Source of the DNA: Deltaproteobacteria bacterium
Lineage (GTDB): Bacteria; Myxococcota_A; UBA796; UBA2385
Assembly: GCA_016845285.1 (NCBI GenBank)
Contig: JAERSX010000924.1
Coordinates: 1-5,460 of the forward strand
Reading direction: 5' to 3'
Length of the DNA: 5,460 nucleotides
In this document: piece after piece, positions 1-5,460 of the stretch
Numbering within the stretch: the stretch's first letter is position 1
Layout of the letters: each line of letters starts with the position of its first letter
The notes under the pieces: generated by a model
The model's input: only the letters and a program-made list of their open reading frames with translations
Told to the model about the DNA's origin: nothing
The model's database searches: none
Translations under genes and position numbers: made by a program

Positions 1-17
1 CCCCCGAGGCCCCGGCG

Positions 18-2186
18 TTGCCCGTGGACGAGACCTCGGATGGAAGCGTGCTGGCTGACCTTCTGCTCATCCTGCGTGCGCGACGCATCGCTCGGGTGAG
101 CGTCGAGTTGTCGGTCGCCTTCATCATGTCGCTGGCAGCCACGATCGCGCTGACCTGGCCCCTCGCGCTGCACCTCGACGAGGTGCTCATCGGCGGCGGC
201 GAGCTGGGCGGCTGGCTCTGGCGGCAGTGGTGGCACTTCACCGAGGTGGACGCCCTGGCCCGTGAGGAGCTTGGGCTCATCGGCAGCGCTGAGCAGCTGC
301 TCTCCCTGGGCCGGTACCCCGAGACCGGCAACATCCTCGACATCTTGCTCTTGAGCTACCCCCTCGAGCAGCTCGTCGGCTTTCCCGCCGGCCACAACCT
401 GAAGGTGCTCACCATCCTCGTGGGGAACGGGCTCTGCGGCTACGTGCTGGCGCGCTCGCTGACCCGCTCTCCGGTGGTGGCGGTGGTGGCAGCCCTGGTG
501 GCGGTCATCAACCCGCTGGCGGTCCAGGACATCAACAAGACCGGCCTGCGCCAGGTGGTGCTCTGGTGGCTGCTGCTCTACCCGGTCTTCCTGACCCGGG
601 CCGAGCGCACGGAACGGCCCAGGGACGCCGTCGCTGCCGGGGCGATCTTCGTCCTCTGCGCGGCCTTCTACTGGTTCTACGGCCTGTTCGCGGCCATGTT
701 CACGGCGATTCGCATCGTGGCCTGGTGGTGGCGGACCCGGGCCTCGCCCCTGCGGCTGGCGAAGTGGGTGGGTGCCCTGGGTGCGGCCGCGGCGGTGGGC
801 AGTCTCGTCTTCTTGAGTCCGTACCTGAGCTCAGGTGACGAGACCCAAGGCCAGGCCGGCATCAACAAGCTGCCCGAGGTCACCTTCATGGTGCCCTACC
901 CGGCCTACGACACCATCGCCTCTGCGCCTCTGCGGCCCAGCAACTACCGCGAGAACGTCCTCAGCTCGCTCCATCGGGGCATCGACTCGGCCTGGCCGGC
1001 CGACACGGTGTTCAACCCTGGGCACGGCGGCAGCGCCTACCCCATCGCCATCTTCTTCGTGGGGCTTCTGCCGGCCTGCTTCATCAAGGGCGCCCGCAGC
1101 TGGGTCGTGGTGTGGCTGGTCTTCTGGCTCGGCAGCATGGGGCCCTTCCTCAAGCTCGGTTCAGGCAATGACACGGCCGACGTGGTCATGCTGGGCGACT
1201 ACGTGGTGCGGCTTCCGTATGCGTGGATGTTCCAGTTCGTGCCTGGCATGTCCCGGATGTTTGCGCCTTACCGACTCGCCGCCTTCGTGGTGGTTGCCTC
1301 GGTGGCCGTGCTCGCGATCTCCCTTCAACAGGCCGAGGGGTGGAAGCGGCCGGTGTTCGCGGTGCTGACGGGCCTGAGCATCCTGATCCAGCCCTTCTAC
1401 CGCTTCGACCTCGGCCCGGTCGGCCCCTCGGGTCGTCCGACGATGTGGCGTGTGCCCACCCAGATGAGCGGCTTCCAGCTCCCCGAGTGGTACGCCGGGC
1501 TGGATCCGCAGGACTGGGGCGGCATCATCGAGCTTCCCCTGGAACAGCAGCAGGATCTGCTCGCTGCCTACCAGGCCTTCCACCGACGCAAGGTCTACCG
1601 CTCCTGGGCCACGCTGCCGGCCATTCCGCCTCTGCTGCGCAGCACGGGAGGCGGTGAGCACGGACGTCGCCTTCGCTGGCTGGCGGCGCCGGAGCCCAAC
1701 AGGGATGCGGCCTCGGAGTTGCTGCGAGAACTCTCTCGCGAGCCCCTGGAGACCGACCTGAGCCAGCTTCGTCCCGAAGATCTGGCCCGCGTCGTCGAGG
1801 CGGGCAAGTACCGCTACATCGTCGTGCACGAGCGGGGCTTCTTCCTCTTGCGACCCCACGCGGGGTCGGCCATCTACCGGGACGTGGTTCACCGCTTGGC
1901 TGTGGTGTTGGGCATGCAGCCCACCGAGCACACCGAGCAACAGGCCTTCGACTGGCCCGGCAAGAAGCGGAGCTTTCCCGCGGGTCCTGCCTGGGTGCCC
2001 TGGGCCAGCCAGGAGGTCCAGCTCCCCTCGCAGGAGATGCCAGACCGCTACTTGATGTCGGTCTTCGATCTCTCCGAGTGGGAGCCGCGGGCAGGCGACG
2101 GCACGGCCCTGGAGGAGGAGGCGGTGGAGGATCCTGCTGCCGAAGAGGGCCTCGGGACCGGAGACGACGCGCCCGTCGCACCTTGA
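18..2186 (+). CDS. Polytopic inner-membrane protein, GT-C glycosyltransferase-like, possibly 5' partial
   Basis: Long ORF of 722 residues with about ten hydrophobic segments (roughly residues 30-50, 125-145, 152-170, 178-193, 204-235, 250-268, 340-358, 362-380, 419-436, 445-460), then a mostly soluble part from about 470 to the end. The layout resembles uncharacterised GT-C membrane glycosyltransferases, which move sugars from lipid-linked donors on the periplasmic side: a TWPLALHLDE loop just after the first membrane helix (D54-E55 could be the acidic loop-1 site), a Trp-rich WLWRQWW stretch, and a post-membrane IIELPLEQQQ...YQAFH segment. I infer this from overall pattern, not a diagnostic motif; donor and acceptor are unknown. 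The last ~30 residues are strongly acidic. The TTG at 18 is the first start codon visible, GTG at 24 is an alternative, and the frame is open to the window edge with no clear ribosome binding site, so the true start may lie upstream. Membrane protein: sure; GT-C: moderate. Confidence 0.8.
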   Translation: MPVDETSDGSVLADLLLILRARRIARVSVELSVAFIMSLAATIALTWPLALHLDEVLIGGGELGGWLWRQWWHFTEVDALAREELGLIGSAEQLLSLGRYPETGNILDILLLSYPLEQLVGFPAGHNLKVLTILVGNGLCGYVLARSLTRSPVVAVVAALVAVINPLAVQDINKTGLRQVVLWWLLLYPVFLTRAERTERPRDAVAAGAIFVLCAAFYWFYGLFAAMFTAIRIVAWWWRTRASPLRLAKWVGALGAAAAVGSLVFLSPYLSSGDETQGQAGINKLPEVTFMVPYPAYDTIASAPLRPSNYRENVLSSLHRGIDSAWPADTVFNPGHGGSAYPIAIFFVGLLPACFIKGARSWVVVWLVFWLGSMGPFLKLGSGNDTADVVMLGDYVVRLPYAWMFQFVPGMSRMFAPYRLAAFVVVASVAVLAISLQQAEGWKRPVFAVLTGLSILIQPFYRFDLGPVGPSGRPTMWRVPTQMSGFQLPEWYAGLDPQDWGGIIELPLEQQQDLLAAYQAFHRRKVYRSWATLPAIPPLLRSTGGGEHGRRLRWLAAPEPNRDAASELLRELSREPLETDLSQLRPEDLARVVEAGKYRYIVVHERGFFLLRPHAGSAIYRDVVHRLAVVLGMQPTEHTEQQAFDWPGKKRSFPAGPAWVPWASQEVQLPSQEMPDRYLMSVFDLSEWEPRAGDGTALEEEAVEDPAAEEGLGTGDDAPVAP

Positions 2187-2225
2187 CAGTGCCCGGAGGT
2201 CATGGCTGAATCCCCGCCTAGGTGC

Positions 2226-2253
2226 GCGCTGACTTCAGTCTGGAAGTCCGCGC
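2226..2253 (+). promoter_or_regulatory. Inverted repeat / hairpin in the leader of the DUF4398 lipoprotein gene
   Basis: GACTTC (2231-2236) and GAAGTC (2243-2248) are perfect inverted arms around a 6-base loop. After one T/C mismatch the pairing continues with GCGC (2226-2229) against GCGC (2250-2253), giving 10 pairs over 11 positions. It ends 4 bases before the GGAAGG ribosome binding site at 2258-2263. No T-run follows, so it is not a standard intrinsic terminator. It could be an mRNA structure affecting translation, a processing site or a dyad operator; chance pairing in GC-rich DNA is also possible. The structure is seen; any function is inferred. Confidence 0.4.
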
Positions 2254-2257
2254 CTTC

Positions 2258-2263
2258 GGAAGG
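2258..2263 (+). promoter_or_regulatory. Ribosome binding site deciding the start at 2268
   Basis: GGAAGG lies 4 bases before ATG 2268. An upstream in-frame ATG at 2202 also has a purine-rich site (GGAGG, 2195-2199), but only 2 bases away. Starting at 2202 would put a 22-residue hydrophilic extension in front of a textbook lipoprotein signal, so 2268 is preferred. CCTT at 2253-2256 could pair with AAGG at 2260-2263 and partly mask this site. Confidence 0.55.
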
Positions 2264-2267
2264 ATGC

Positions 2268-2747
2268 ATGTCGCGCAAGCTGGTGTTCGTCGCCCTCGTC
2301 CTGCCGTTTCTGGGCAGCTGTGCTGCGCGCAGCACGCTCCAGGTCGTGCAGGCAGAGCAGGCCCTGTACCTGGCTCGGGAGGCCGAGGCGCCGGAGCGGG
2401 CTGTCTTCGAGTGGACCCTGGCCGAGCAGTACATGCAAAAGGCGCGTGAGGAGTGGAGCCACTCCGACTACGGCGCCGCTGACGAGCTCGCCCGGAAGTC
2501 GATCCACTGGGCCGAGCAGGCCGAGCAGGCTGCCTCCGACAGTGCCCATCACCAGATCATGGACCGCTCCTCGGACATCGTGCCCGAAGAGCGGGCCCCC
2601 GCGCCGACCTTCGAGCCCGAACCGGATGGCGGGGAAGGCACCGGGGGTGAGCTCGGTGAGGAGCGCGGCGTGGAGCACGACACCATCGACGTTCCGGACG
2701 CCGACCTCTACGACGAGGGAGACGAGGATCCCGAGGAAGACGAGTGA
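2268..2747 (+). CDS. DUF4398-like outer-membrane lipoprotein with acidic tail
   Basis: A 159-residue protein. It begins with a lipoprotein signal peptide (MSRK, then a hydrophobic core) and the lipobox L15-G16-S17-C18; the Ala after the Cys fits outer-membrane sorting by the E. coli rule. Residues about 23-90 form an Ala/Glu-rich amphipathic helical region with the pattern AP-E-x3-EWTLAEQYMQKAREEW, then SDYGAADELARKS and WAEQAEQAA, which I recognise as DUF4398-like, a family often found beside or fused to OmpA domains in Myxococcota. Residues about 106-159 are low complexity, rich in Glu, Asp, Pro and Gly, and probably disordered. The biochemical role of DUF4398 is unknown. The stop codon overlaps the GTG start of the OmpA-family gene that follows (GTGA), so the two are probably co-translated. 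An in-frame ATG at 2202 would give a 181-residue version; the lipobox position argues against it. Confidence 0.8.
   Translation: MSRKLVFVALVLPFLGSCAARSTLQVVQAEQALYLAREAEAPERAVFEWTLAEQYMQKAREEWSHSDYGAADELARKSIHWAEQAEQAASDSAHHQIMDRSSDIVPEERAPAPTFEPEPDGGEGTGGELGEERGVEHDTIDVPDADLYDEGDEDPEEDE
2733..2737 (+). promoter_or_regulatory. Ribosome binding site for the OmpA-family gene
   Basis: GAGGA sits 6 bases before the GTG at 2744, inside the end of the preceding lipoprotein gene. The good spacing, the lipoprotein signal that starts exactly at this GTG and the 4-base stop/start overlap together support the GTG start. Confidence 0.6.
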
Positions 2748-3805
2748 GGCGATTGCTCCCCCTGGCCCTCTTCGCGGCCGCCTGTATGAAGCCCGCCAAC
2801 CTGGCGGAGTCTTATGCGGCCGTCGTGGCAGACCTCGAGGCCACCAAGATCGACGAGTACGCCCAGGAGTGTGCCCCCCTCGAGCTGGCGCTGGCCAACG
2901 CCCACAAGGAGTTTGCCGAGCTGGAGTTCGAGCAGGGAGACGCTCGCCGCGCCGAGCAGCACCTCGCGCTGGCCGTCACCAACGCACGCGAAGCGGTCTC
3001 CCTGGCGGATGCCTGTCGCCCCCACGACCGTGATGGTGATGGGATCCTCGACGAGGTCGACCAGTGCCCCGACGTGCCCGAGAGCTTCAACGGCGTGGCC
3101 GACGAGGACGGCTGTCCCGAGGTCGACTCAGACAGCGACGGCATCTTCGATGTGACCGACCAGTGTCGTCTCGATCCCGAGGACATGGACGGCTTCCAGG
3201 ACGAGGACGGCTGTCCCGACAAGGACAACGACGGAGACGGGCTGCTCGACGCCGTCGATGCCTGCCCCAACGAGGCGGAGAATTTCAACGGCTACCAGGA
3301 CGAAGACGGCTGTCCAGAGGGCACCATCGATCGCGATGGCGACGGCATCCGCGACGACATCGACCAGTGTCCGGACGAGCCCGAGAACATCAACGAGTAC
3401 CTCGACGAAGACGGCTGCCCGGACGTCAAGCCGCAGAGCGTCAAGATCACCCGCGAGAAGATCGAGATCACCGAGAAGATCCTGTTCCAGACGGCTCGGT
3501 CCACCATCAAGCCCGTCAGCTACGGAATCCTGGACTCGGTCGCCCAGGTCATGAAGGACTACCCGAACATCAAGGTGCGGGTGGAAGGTCATACCGACAG
3601 CGATGGCTCGGACAGCTACAACCTCAAGCTGAGCCAGTCTCGGGCGGCCGCGGTGCACGAGTACCTCGTGGCCAAGGGCATCGCCGGCTCGCGGCTGACC
3701 AGCGAGGGCTACGGCGAAGCCCAGCCCATCGACACCAACCGCACCAGCTCGGGCAAGGCCAACAACCGCCGTGTCGAGTTCCACATCACCGAGTGGGGCG
3801 AGTAG
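2744..3805 (+). CDS. OmpA-family lipoprotein with helical domain, four TSP3 repeats and peptidoglycan-binding domain
   Basis: A 353-residue protein. The signal peptide starts MRRLLPLALF and its lipobox A11-A12-A13-C14 makes the mature protein a lipoprotein, not an OmpA beta-barrel. Residues about 18-92 are an Ala/Glu-rich helical region (ELALANAHKEFAELEFEQGD...) similar in style to the DUF4398-like domain of the neighbour. Residues 95-229 hold four thrombospondin type-3 repeats (DxDxDG...DxCP...DEDGCP), which bind calcium in known proteins. Residues about 245-348 are an OmpA C-terminal domain with GHTDSDGS, YNLKLSQSRA and NNRRVEF. D285 and R300 are spaced like the Asp/Arg pair that binds diaminopimelate in OmpA proteins, so it should anchor the outer membrane to peptidoglycan. 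It starts within the previous stop codon (GTGA) and has its own ribosome binding site. Family is near certain; the coupled partnership is inferred. Confidence 0.93.
   Translation: MRRLLPLALFAAACMKPANLAESYAAVVADLEATKIDEYAQECAPLELALANAHKEFAELEFEQGDARRAEQHLALAVTNAREAVSLADACRPHDRDGDGILDEVDQCPDVPESFNGVADEDGCPEVDSDSDGIFDVTDQCRLDPEDMDGFQDEDGCPDKDNDGDGLLDAVDACPNEAENFNGYQDEDGCPEGTIDRDGDGIRDDIDQCPDEPENINEYLDEDGCPDVKPQSVKITREKIEITEKILFQTARSTIKPVSYGILDSVAQVMKDYPNIKVRVEGHTDSDGSDSYNLKLSQSRAAAVHEYLVAKGIAGSRLTSEGYGEAQPIDTNRTSSGKANNRRVEFHITEWGE
3026..3430 (+). repeat. Four thrombospondin type-3 coding repeats (~99-105 bp units)
   Basis: Units begin at residues 95, 128, 161 and 196 of the OmpA-family protein, with periods of 33, 33 and 35 residues. 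Each has a DxDxDG calcium-type loop and two cysteines 16 residues apart (C108/C124, C141/C157, C174/C190, C209/C225). The second unit departs from consensus: CRL replaces CPx and DSDSDG replaces DxDGDG. A 20-base stretch is identical at 3101-3120 and 3200-3219, exactly 99 bases apart. The repeats are otherwise diverged in DNA, which suggests old duplications kept by selection on the protein. Confidence 0.92.
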
Positions 3806-3882
3806 CCTCGTCCTCGAGGGGACAGCCCGAGGGCGGGTAATCTCTTGCGGCCCCCGGCCCCCTTGGTCAGGCTGAGCCCCTT

Positions 3883-3888
3883 GGAGGA
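3883..3888 (+). promoter_or_regulatory. Ribosome binding site for the Asp-repeat lipoprotein
   Basis: GGAGGA lies 3 bases before ATG 3892. It is the strongest Shine-Dalgarno match in the window and fixes the start, which also begins a clear signal peptide. The 86-base gap before this gene is where a separate promoter would be expected, but I see only a weak TAATCT at 3838-3843 with no -35 box. Confidence 0.65.
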
Positions 3889-3891
3889 CCC

Positions 3892-5025
3892 ATGAAGCTG
3901 TCTGCCACGCCCCTCTTCTCAGCACTCGTTGCCCTGCCCATCGCCCTGTTCGGCTGTGGCGACAAGGACGACGGCGGTGCCGCTGAGGCTGACGCCGACA
4001 CGGACACCGACACGGACACCGACACCGACAGCGACACCGACGCCGACACCGACAGCGACACCGACGCCGATGCGGACGCCGACACGGTGACCTTCGCCCT
4101 GGACGGCGACTGGGAAGACACCTGGCTGACCCTCTCGCTCGTCGGGCGGGATGGCGACGGGATCCTCCTGGGCGACACCGTGTCGACCGACCCCGCCATC
4201 GATGCGGAGATGGTGATCTCCCTTCCTGCTATCGAAGAGAGCGATCTGGACGTCGACGAAGAGTCGGGCACCGGCATCGCCACCTACGTGGCCGCGCTGC
4301 ACGACGACCTCGACGGCGAAGGCCTGCCGGAGCCCGGCGAAGCGGTCGCTGCGGTGTCCGAGGTGTGGCTGGTCTTCGTGAACGAGCCCGACGAGGGCTG
4401 GCTCGACCGTGGCTACAGCGAGGGCTGGAACGCAGTGGGCGCCATCATCGGCGGCCCCGAGGCCGAAGAGGTGTTCTACGAGCTGGACGCCGTTCCCCTG
4501 CCCACGAACATGCGACCGGTCGAGGAGGTGACCCTGAGCGGCACCTACGACGCCGACAGTCCCGACATCGCGAGCCTGCGGATCGCCTTGATCCCGCAGG
4601 TCATGGCCGAGGGTCAGGAGGTCGAAGCGCTCCTGTTGGACGAAGAGCTGAGCACGCCCTTCGAGATAGCGCTCTCCGGTGCGCCCCCGGACGACCACAT
4701 GGCCGAGAGCGGTGGTCCGTCGGCGGCCTTGGAGTCGCCGTTGGTCTACGACGATGGCGACGCCAGCGGCAGCTTCACGGACGGTGACGGTGCGGTCTTC
4801 GGCATCTGCTCCGATGATCGGCCGGTGCTGCTCCGCTACTCGCCAGAGGTCACCGAGATTCAGGTGGCGCTCTTCACCATGCTGTCTGAGGCGGGCGTGG
4901 GCTGGTGGGCTGGTGCAGAGGACACCGGGGCTGAGGGCGGCGGTCTGGTCGCCCTCGATGACTCCGAGATGAGCACCCTGAGCATCGATGAGAACTGCGA
5001 CCCACCGGGTGGCGGGGGCGAGTGA
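3892..5025 (+). CDS. Unrecognised surface lipoprotein with Asp-Xxx repeat stalk
   Basis: A 377-residue protein of no family I recognise. The signal peptide ends in a lipobox-like L19-F20-G21-C22, followed by GDKDDGG, so it is probably an outer-membrane lipoprotein. Residues 34-64 are a strict Asp-Xxx alternation (Xxx = Thr, Ala, Ser), probably an extended acidic spacer that may bind cations. Residues 66-377 look like two beta-rich halves: the first begins VTFALDGDW (66), the second VTLSGTYD (213). Both later carry an acidic Gly-rich loop (DDLDGEGLPEPGE; DDGDASGSFTDGDG) followed by a hydrophobic strand, so an internal duplication is plausible. C306 and C369 are the only cysteines in the mature chain besides the lipid anchor and could form a disulphide. 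The end is Gly-rich (GGGGE). The stop overlaps the GTG start of lpxD (GTGA), so its expression may be tied to lipid A synthesis. Lipoprotein: confident; function: unknown. Confidence 0.85.
   Translation: MKLSATPLFSALVALPIALFGCGDKDDGGAAEADADTDTDTDTDTDSDTDADTDSDTDADADADTVTFALDGDWEDTWLTLSLVGRDGDGILLGDTVSTDPAIDAEMVISLPAIEESDLDVDEESGTGIATYVAALHDDLDGEGLPEPGEAVAAVSEVWLVFVNEPDEGWLDRGYSEGWNAVGAIIGGPEAEEVFYELDAVPLPTNMRPVEEVTLSGTYDADSPDIASLRIALIPQVMAEGQEVEALLLDEELSTPFEIALSGAPPDDHMAESGGPSAALESPLVYDDGDASGSFTDGDGAVFGICSDDRPVLLRYSPEVTEIQVALFTMLSEAGVGWWAGAEDTGAEGGGLVALDDSEMSTLSIDENCDPPGGGGE
3991..4083 (+). repeat. GAC-NNN hexamer tract with a perfect 24-bp tandem duplication
   Basis: Fifteen consecutive 6-base units, GAC or GAT followed by ACC, ACG, AGC, GCC or GCG, plus a final GAC codon, encode the Asp-Xxx stalk. 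Within it 4021-4044 and 4045-4068 are identical 24-base copies (Asp-Thr-Asp-Ser-Asp-Thr-Asp-Ala), and 3997-4008 and 4009-4020 are identical 12-base copies. All periods are multiples of 6, so gain or loss of units by slippage would change stalk length without shifting the frame. Confidence 0.9.
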
Positions 5026-5460
5026 GCATCGGTGTCGCGCGGGCCGGGCGAGCGCTGCCCGCGCCCTGGTCGGCCGAAGAGGTGGCGGCCTGCGTGGGCG
5101 GCGAATTGGTGGGACCGACCTGCGTGGTGAGCGGTGTGGCAGAGCTCGCCCACGCTGGTCCCGACGACGTGGCCTATGCCGAGCGGGCGGGAGCCTCGGA
5201 TGCGGGTCTGCTGCTGGCGGCTGCGGCGATTCCAGGGCGGGTGGTGGTGGTCTGCCTCGATCCCAAGGACGCCTTCATCACCTTCCTCGAGGCAGCCTTC
5301 GACGACGACGGGGACCCGGCCATCCACCCAGCCGCCACGGTGCACCCCACGGCGACCATCGGCCCGGGCGTGCGGCTCGGCGCGGGTGTTCGGGTGGGCG
5401 CGCACTGTGTGGTGGGCGAGCAGACCGTGCTCTTCGACAACGTGGTGCTCTACCCACACA
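5022..5460 (+). CDS. lpxD: UDP-3-O-acylglucosamine N-acyltransferase LpxD, 3' partial
   Basis: LpxD transfers an (R)-3-hydroxyacyl chain from acyl carrier protein to the 2-amino group of UDP-3-O-acylglucosamine in the cytoplasm, the third step of lipid A synthesis. The 146 visible residues show the N-terminal uridine-binding domain (about 16-93: WSAEEVAACVGGELVG, VSGVAELAHAGPDDVAYAERA, then VVVVCLDPKDAFITFLEAAF) and the first hexapeptide repeats of the left-handed beta helix (from I101: IHPAATVHPTATIGPGV). The N-terminal domain separates it from LpxA and GlmU. The catalytic His and the C-terminal helices lie beyond the window, so activity cannot be judged. GTG 5022 is the first usable start after an in-frame stop at 4989-4991 and lies in a GTGA overlap with the preceding lipoprotein gene; GGGGG at 5014-5018 may serve as ribosome binding site. 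A lpxD paralog is possible. It shows the organism makes lipid A or a related glycolipid. Confidence 0.88.
   Translation, partial: MSIGVARAGRALPAPWSAEEVAACVGGELVGPTCVVSGVAELAHAGPDDVAYAERAGASDAGLLLAAAAIPGRVVVVCLDPKDAFITFLEAAFDDDGDPAIHPAATVHPTATIGPGVRLGAGVRVGAHCVVGEQTVLFDNVVLYPH

Noticed and set aside
475..512. GGTGGTGGCGGTGGTGGC-like G-rich stretch as a regulatory or quadruplex motif
   Set aside because: It encodes a Val/Ala-rich membrane helix using GC-rich codons; runs of three G are lacking.
1161..1940. Long minus-strand ORF opposite the membrane protein gene
   Set aside because: High-GC shadow ORF: its product is low complexity, rich in His, Arg, Gly and Val, with no domain, while the plus strand is clearly coding.
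3806..3832. Possible terminator after the OmpA-family gene (CCTCG...CGAGG around CCTCGAGG)
   Set aside because: The arms are only 5 bases, compete with the inner palindrome, and no T-run follows.
3064..3840. Plus-strand 258-codon ORF in another frame of the OmpA-family gene
   Set aside because: The product is an Arg/Gly-rich frame-shifted read of the TSP3 repeats; the overlapping frame has unmistakable TSP3 and OmpA motifs.
3838..3843. TAATCT as a -10 promoter element before the Asp-repeat lipoprotein
   Set aside because: No -35 element at suitable spacing; a single hexamer match in an 86-base gap is too weak.
3859..3884. Direct repeat CCCCTTGG (3859-3866 and 3877-3884)
   Set aside because: Eight bases in C-rich DNA, 18 bases apart, with the second copy overlapping the ribosome binding site; chance is the simplest explanation.
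3991..4083. Hexamer tract considered as a CRISPR-like or non-coding repeat array
   Set aside because: No spacers, 6-base units, and it stays in frame inside a gene with a signal peptide and long downstream coding sequence.
3128..4698. Two long minus-strand ORFs opposite the OmpA-family and Asp-repeat lipoprotein genes
   Set aside because: Their Val-Gly-Val and Asp-Val repeats are just reverse reads of the plus-strand repeats; there is no independent start signal or domain.

Overview
The window is GC-rich, tightly packed bacterial chromosome with every gene on the + strand. It probably comes from a Gram-negative of the Myxococcota/Deltaproteobacteria type or a relative. The signs are GC-biased third codon positions, TTG/GTG starts, three lipoprotein signal peptides, an OmpA-type peptidoglycan-binding protein carried on thrombospondin type-3 repeats, a lipoprotein with an Asp-Thr dipeptide tract, and the start of a lipid A gene (lpxD). 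The phylum is an inference from gene style; no marker gene is present.

Layout: (1) 18-2186 is a large polytopic membrane protein with GT-C glycosyltransferase-like architecture; its reading frame is still open at the left edge. (2) 2268-2747 is a small lipoprotein with a DUF4398-like helical domain and a long acidic tail. (3) 2744-3805 is a lipoprotein with a second DUF4398-like helical region, four TSP3 repeats and a C-terminal OmpA domain. It overlaps gene 2 by 4 bases (GTGA). (4) 3892-5025 is an unrecognised 377-residue lipoprotein with an Asp-Xxx repeat stalk. (5) 5022 to the window end is the N-terminal part of lpxD, again joined to the gene before it by a GTGA overlap and cut by the window edge.

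The only non-coding gaps are about 81 bases (2187-2267, holding a perfect-armed inverted repeat just before the ribosome binding site) and 86 bases (3806-3891, no convincing promoter or terminator). I see no RNA gene, mobile element, CRISPR array or phage feature.

Together the genes describe a cell-envelope locus: lipid A synthesis, a probable membrane sugar or lipid transferase, and three lipoproteins, one of which should tie the outer membrane to peptidoglycan through a calcium-binding stalk. The two DUF4398-like proteins are translationally coupled and may form one complex. That is the most interesting hypothesis here, but I see no clear sign of a wholly new system.
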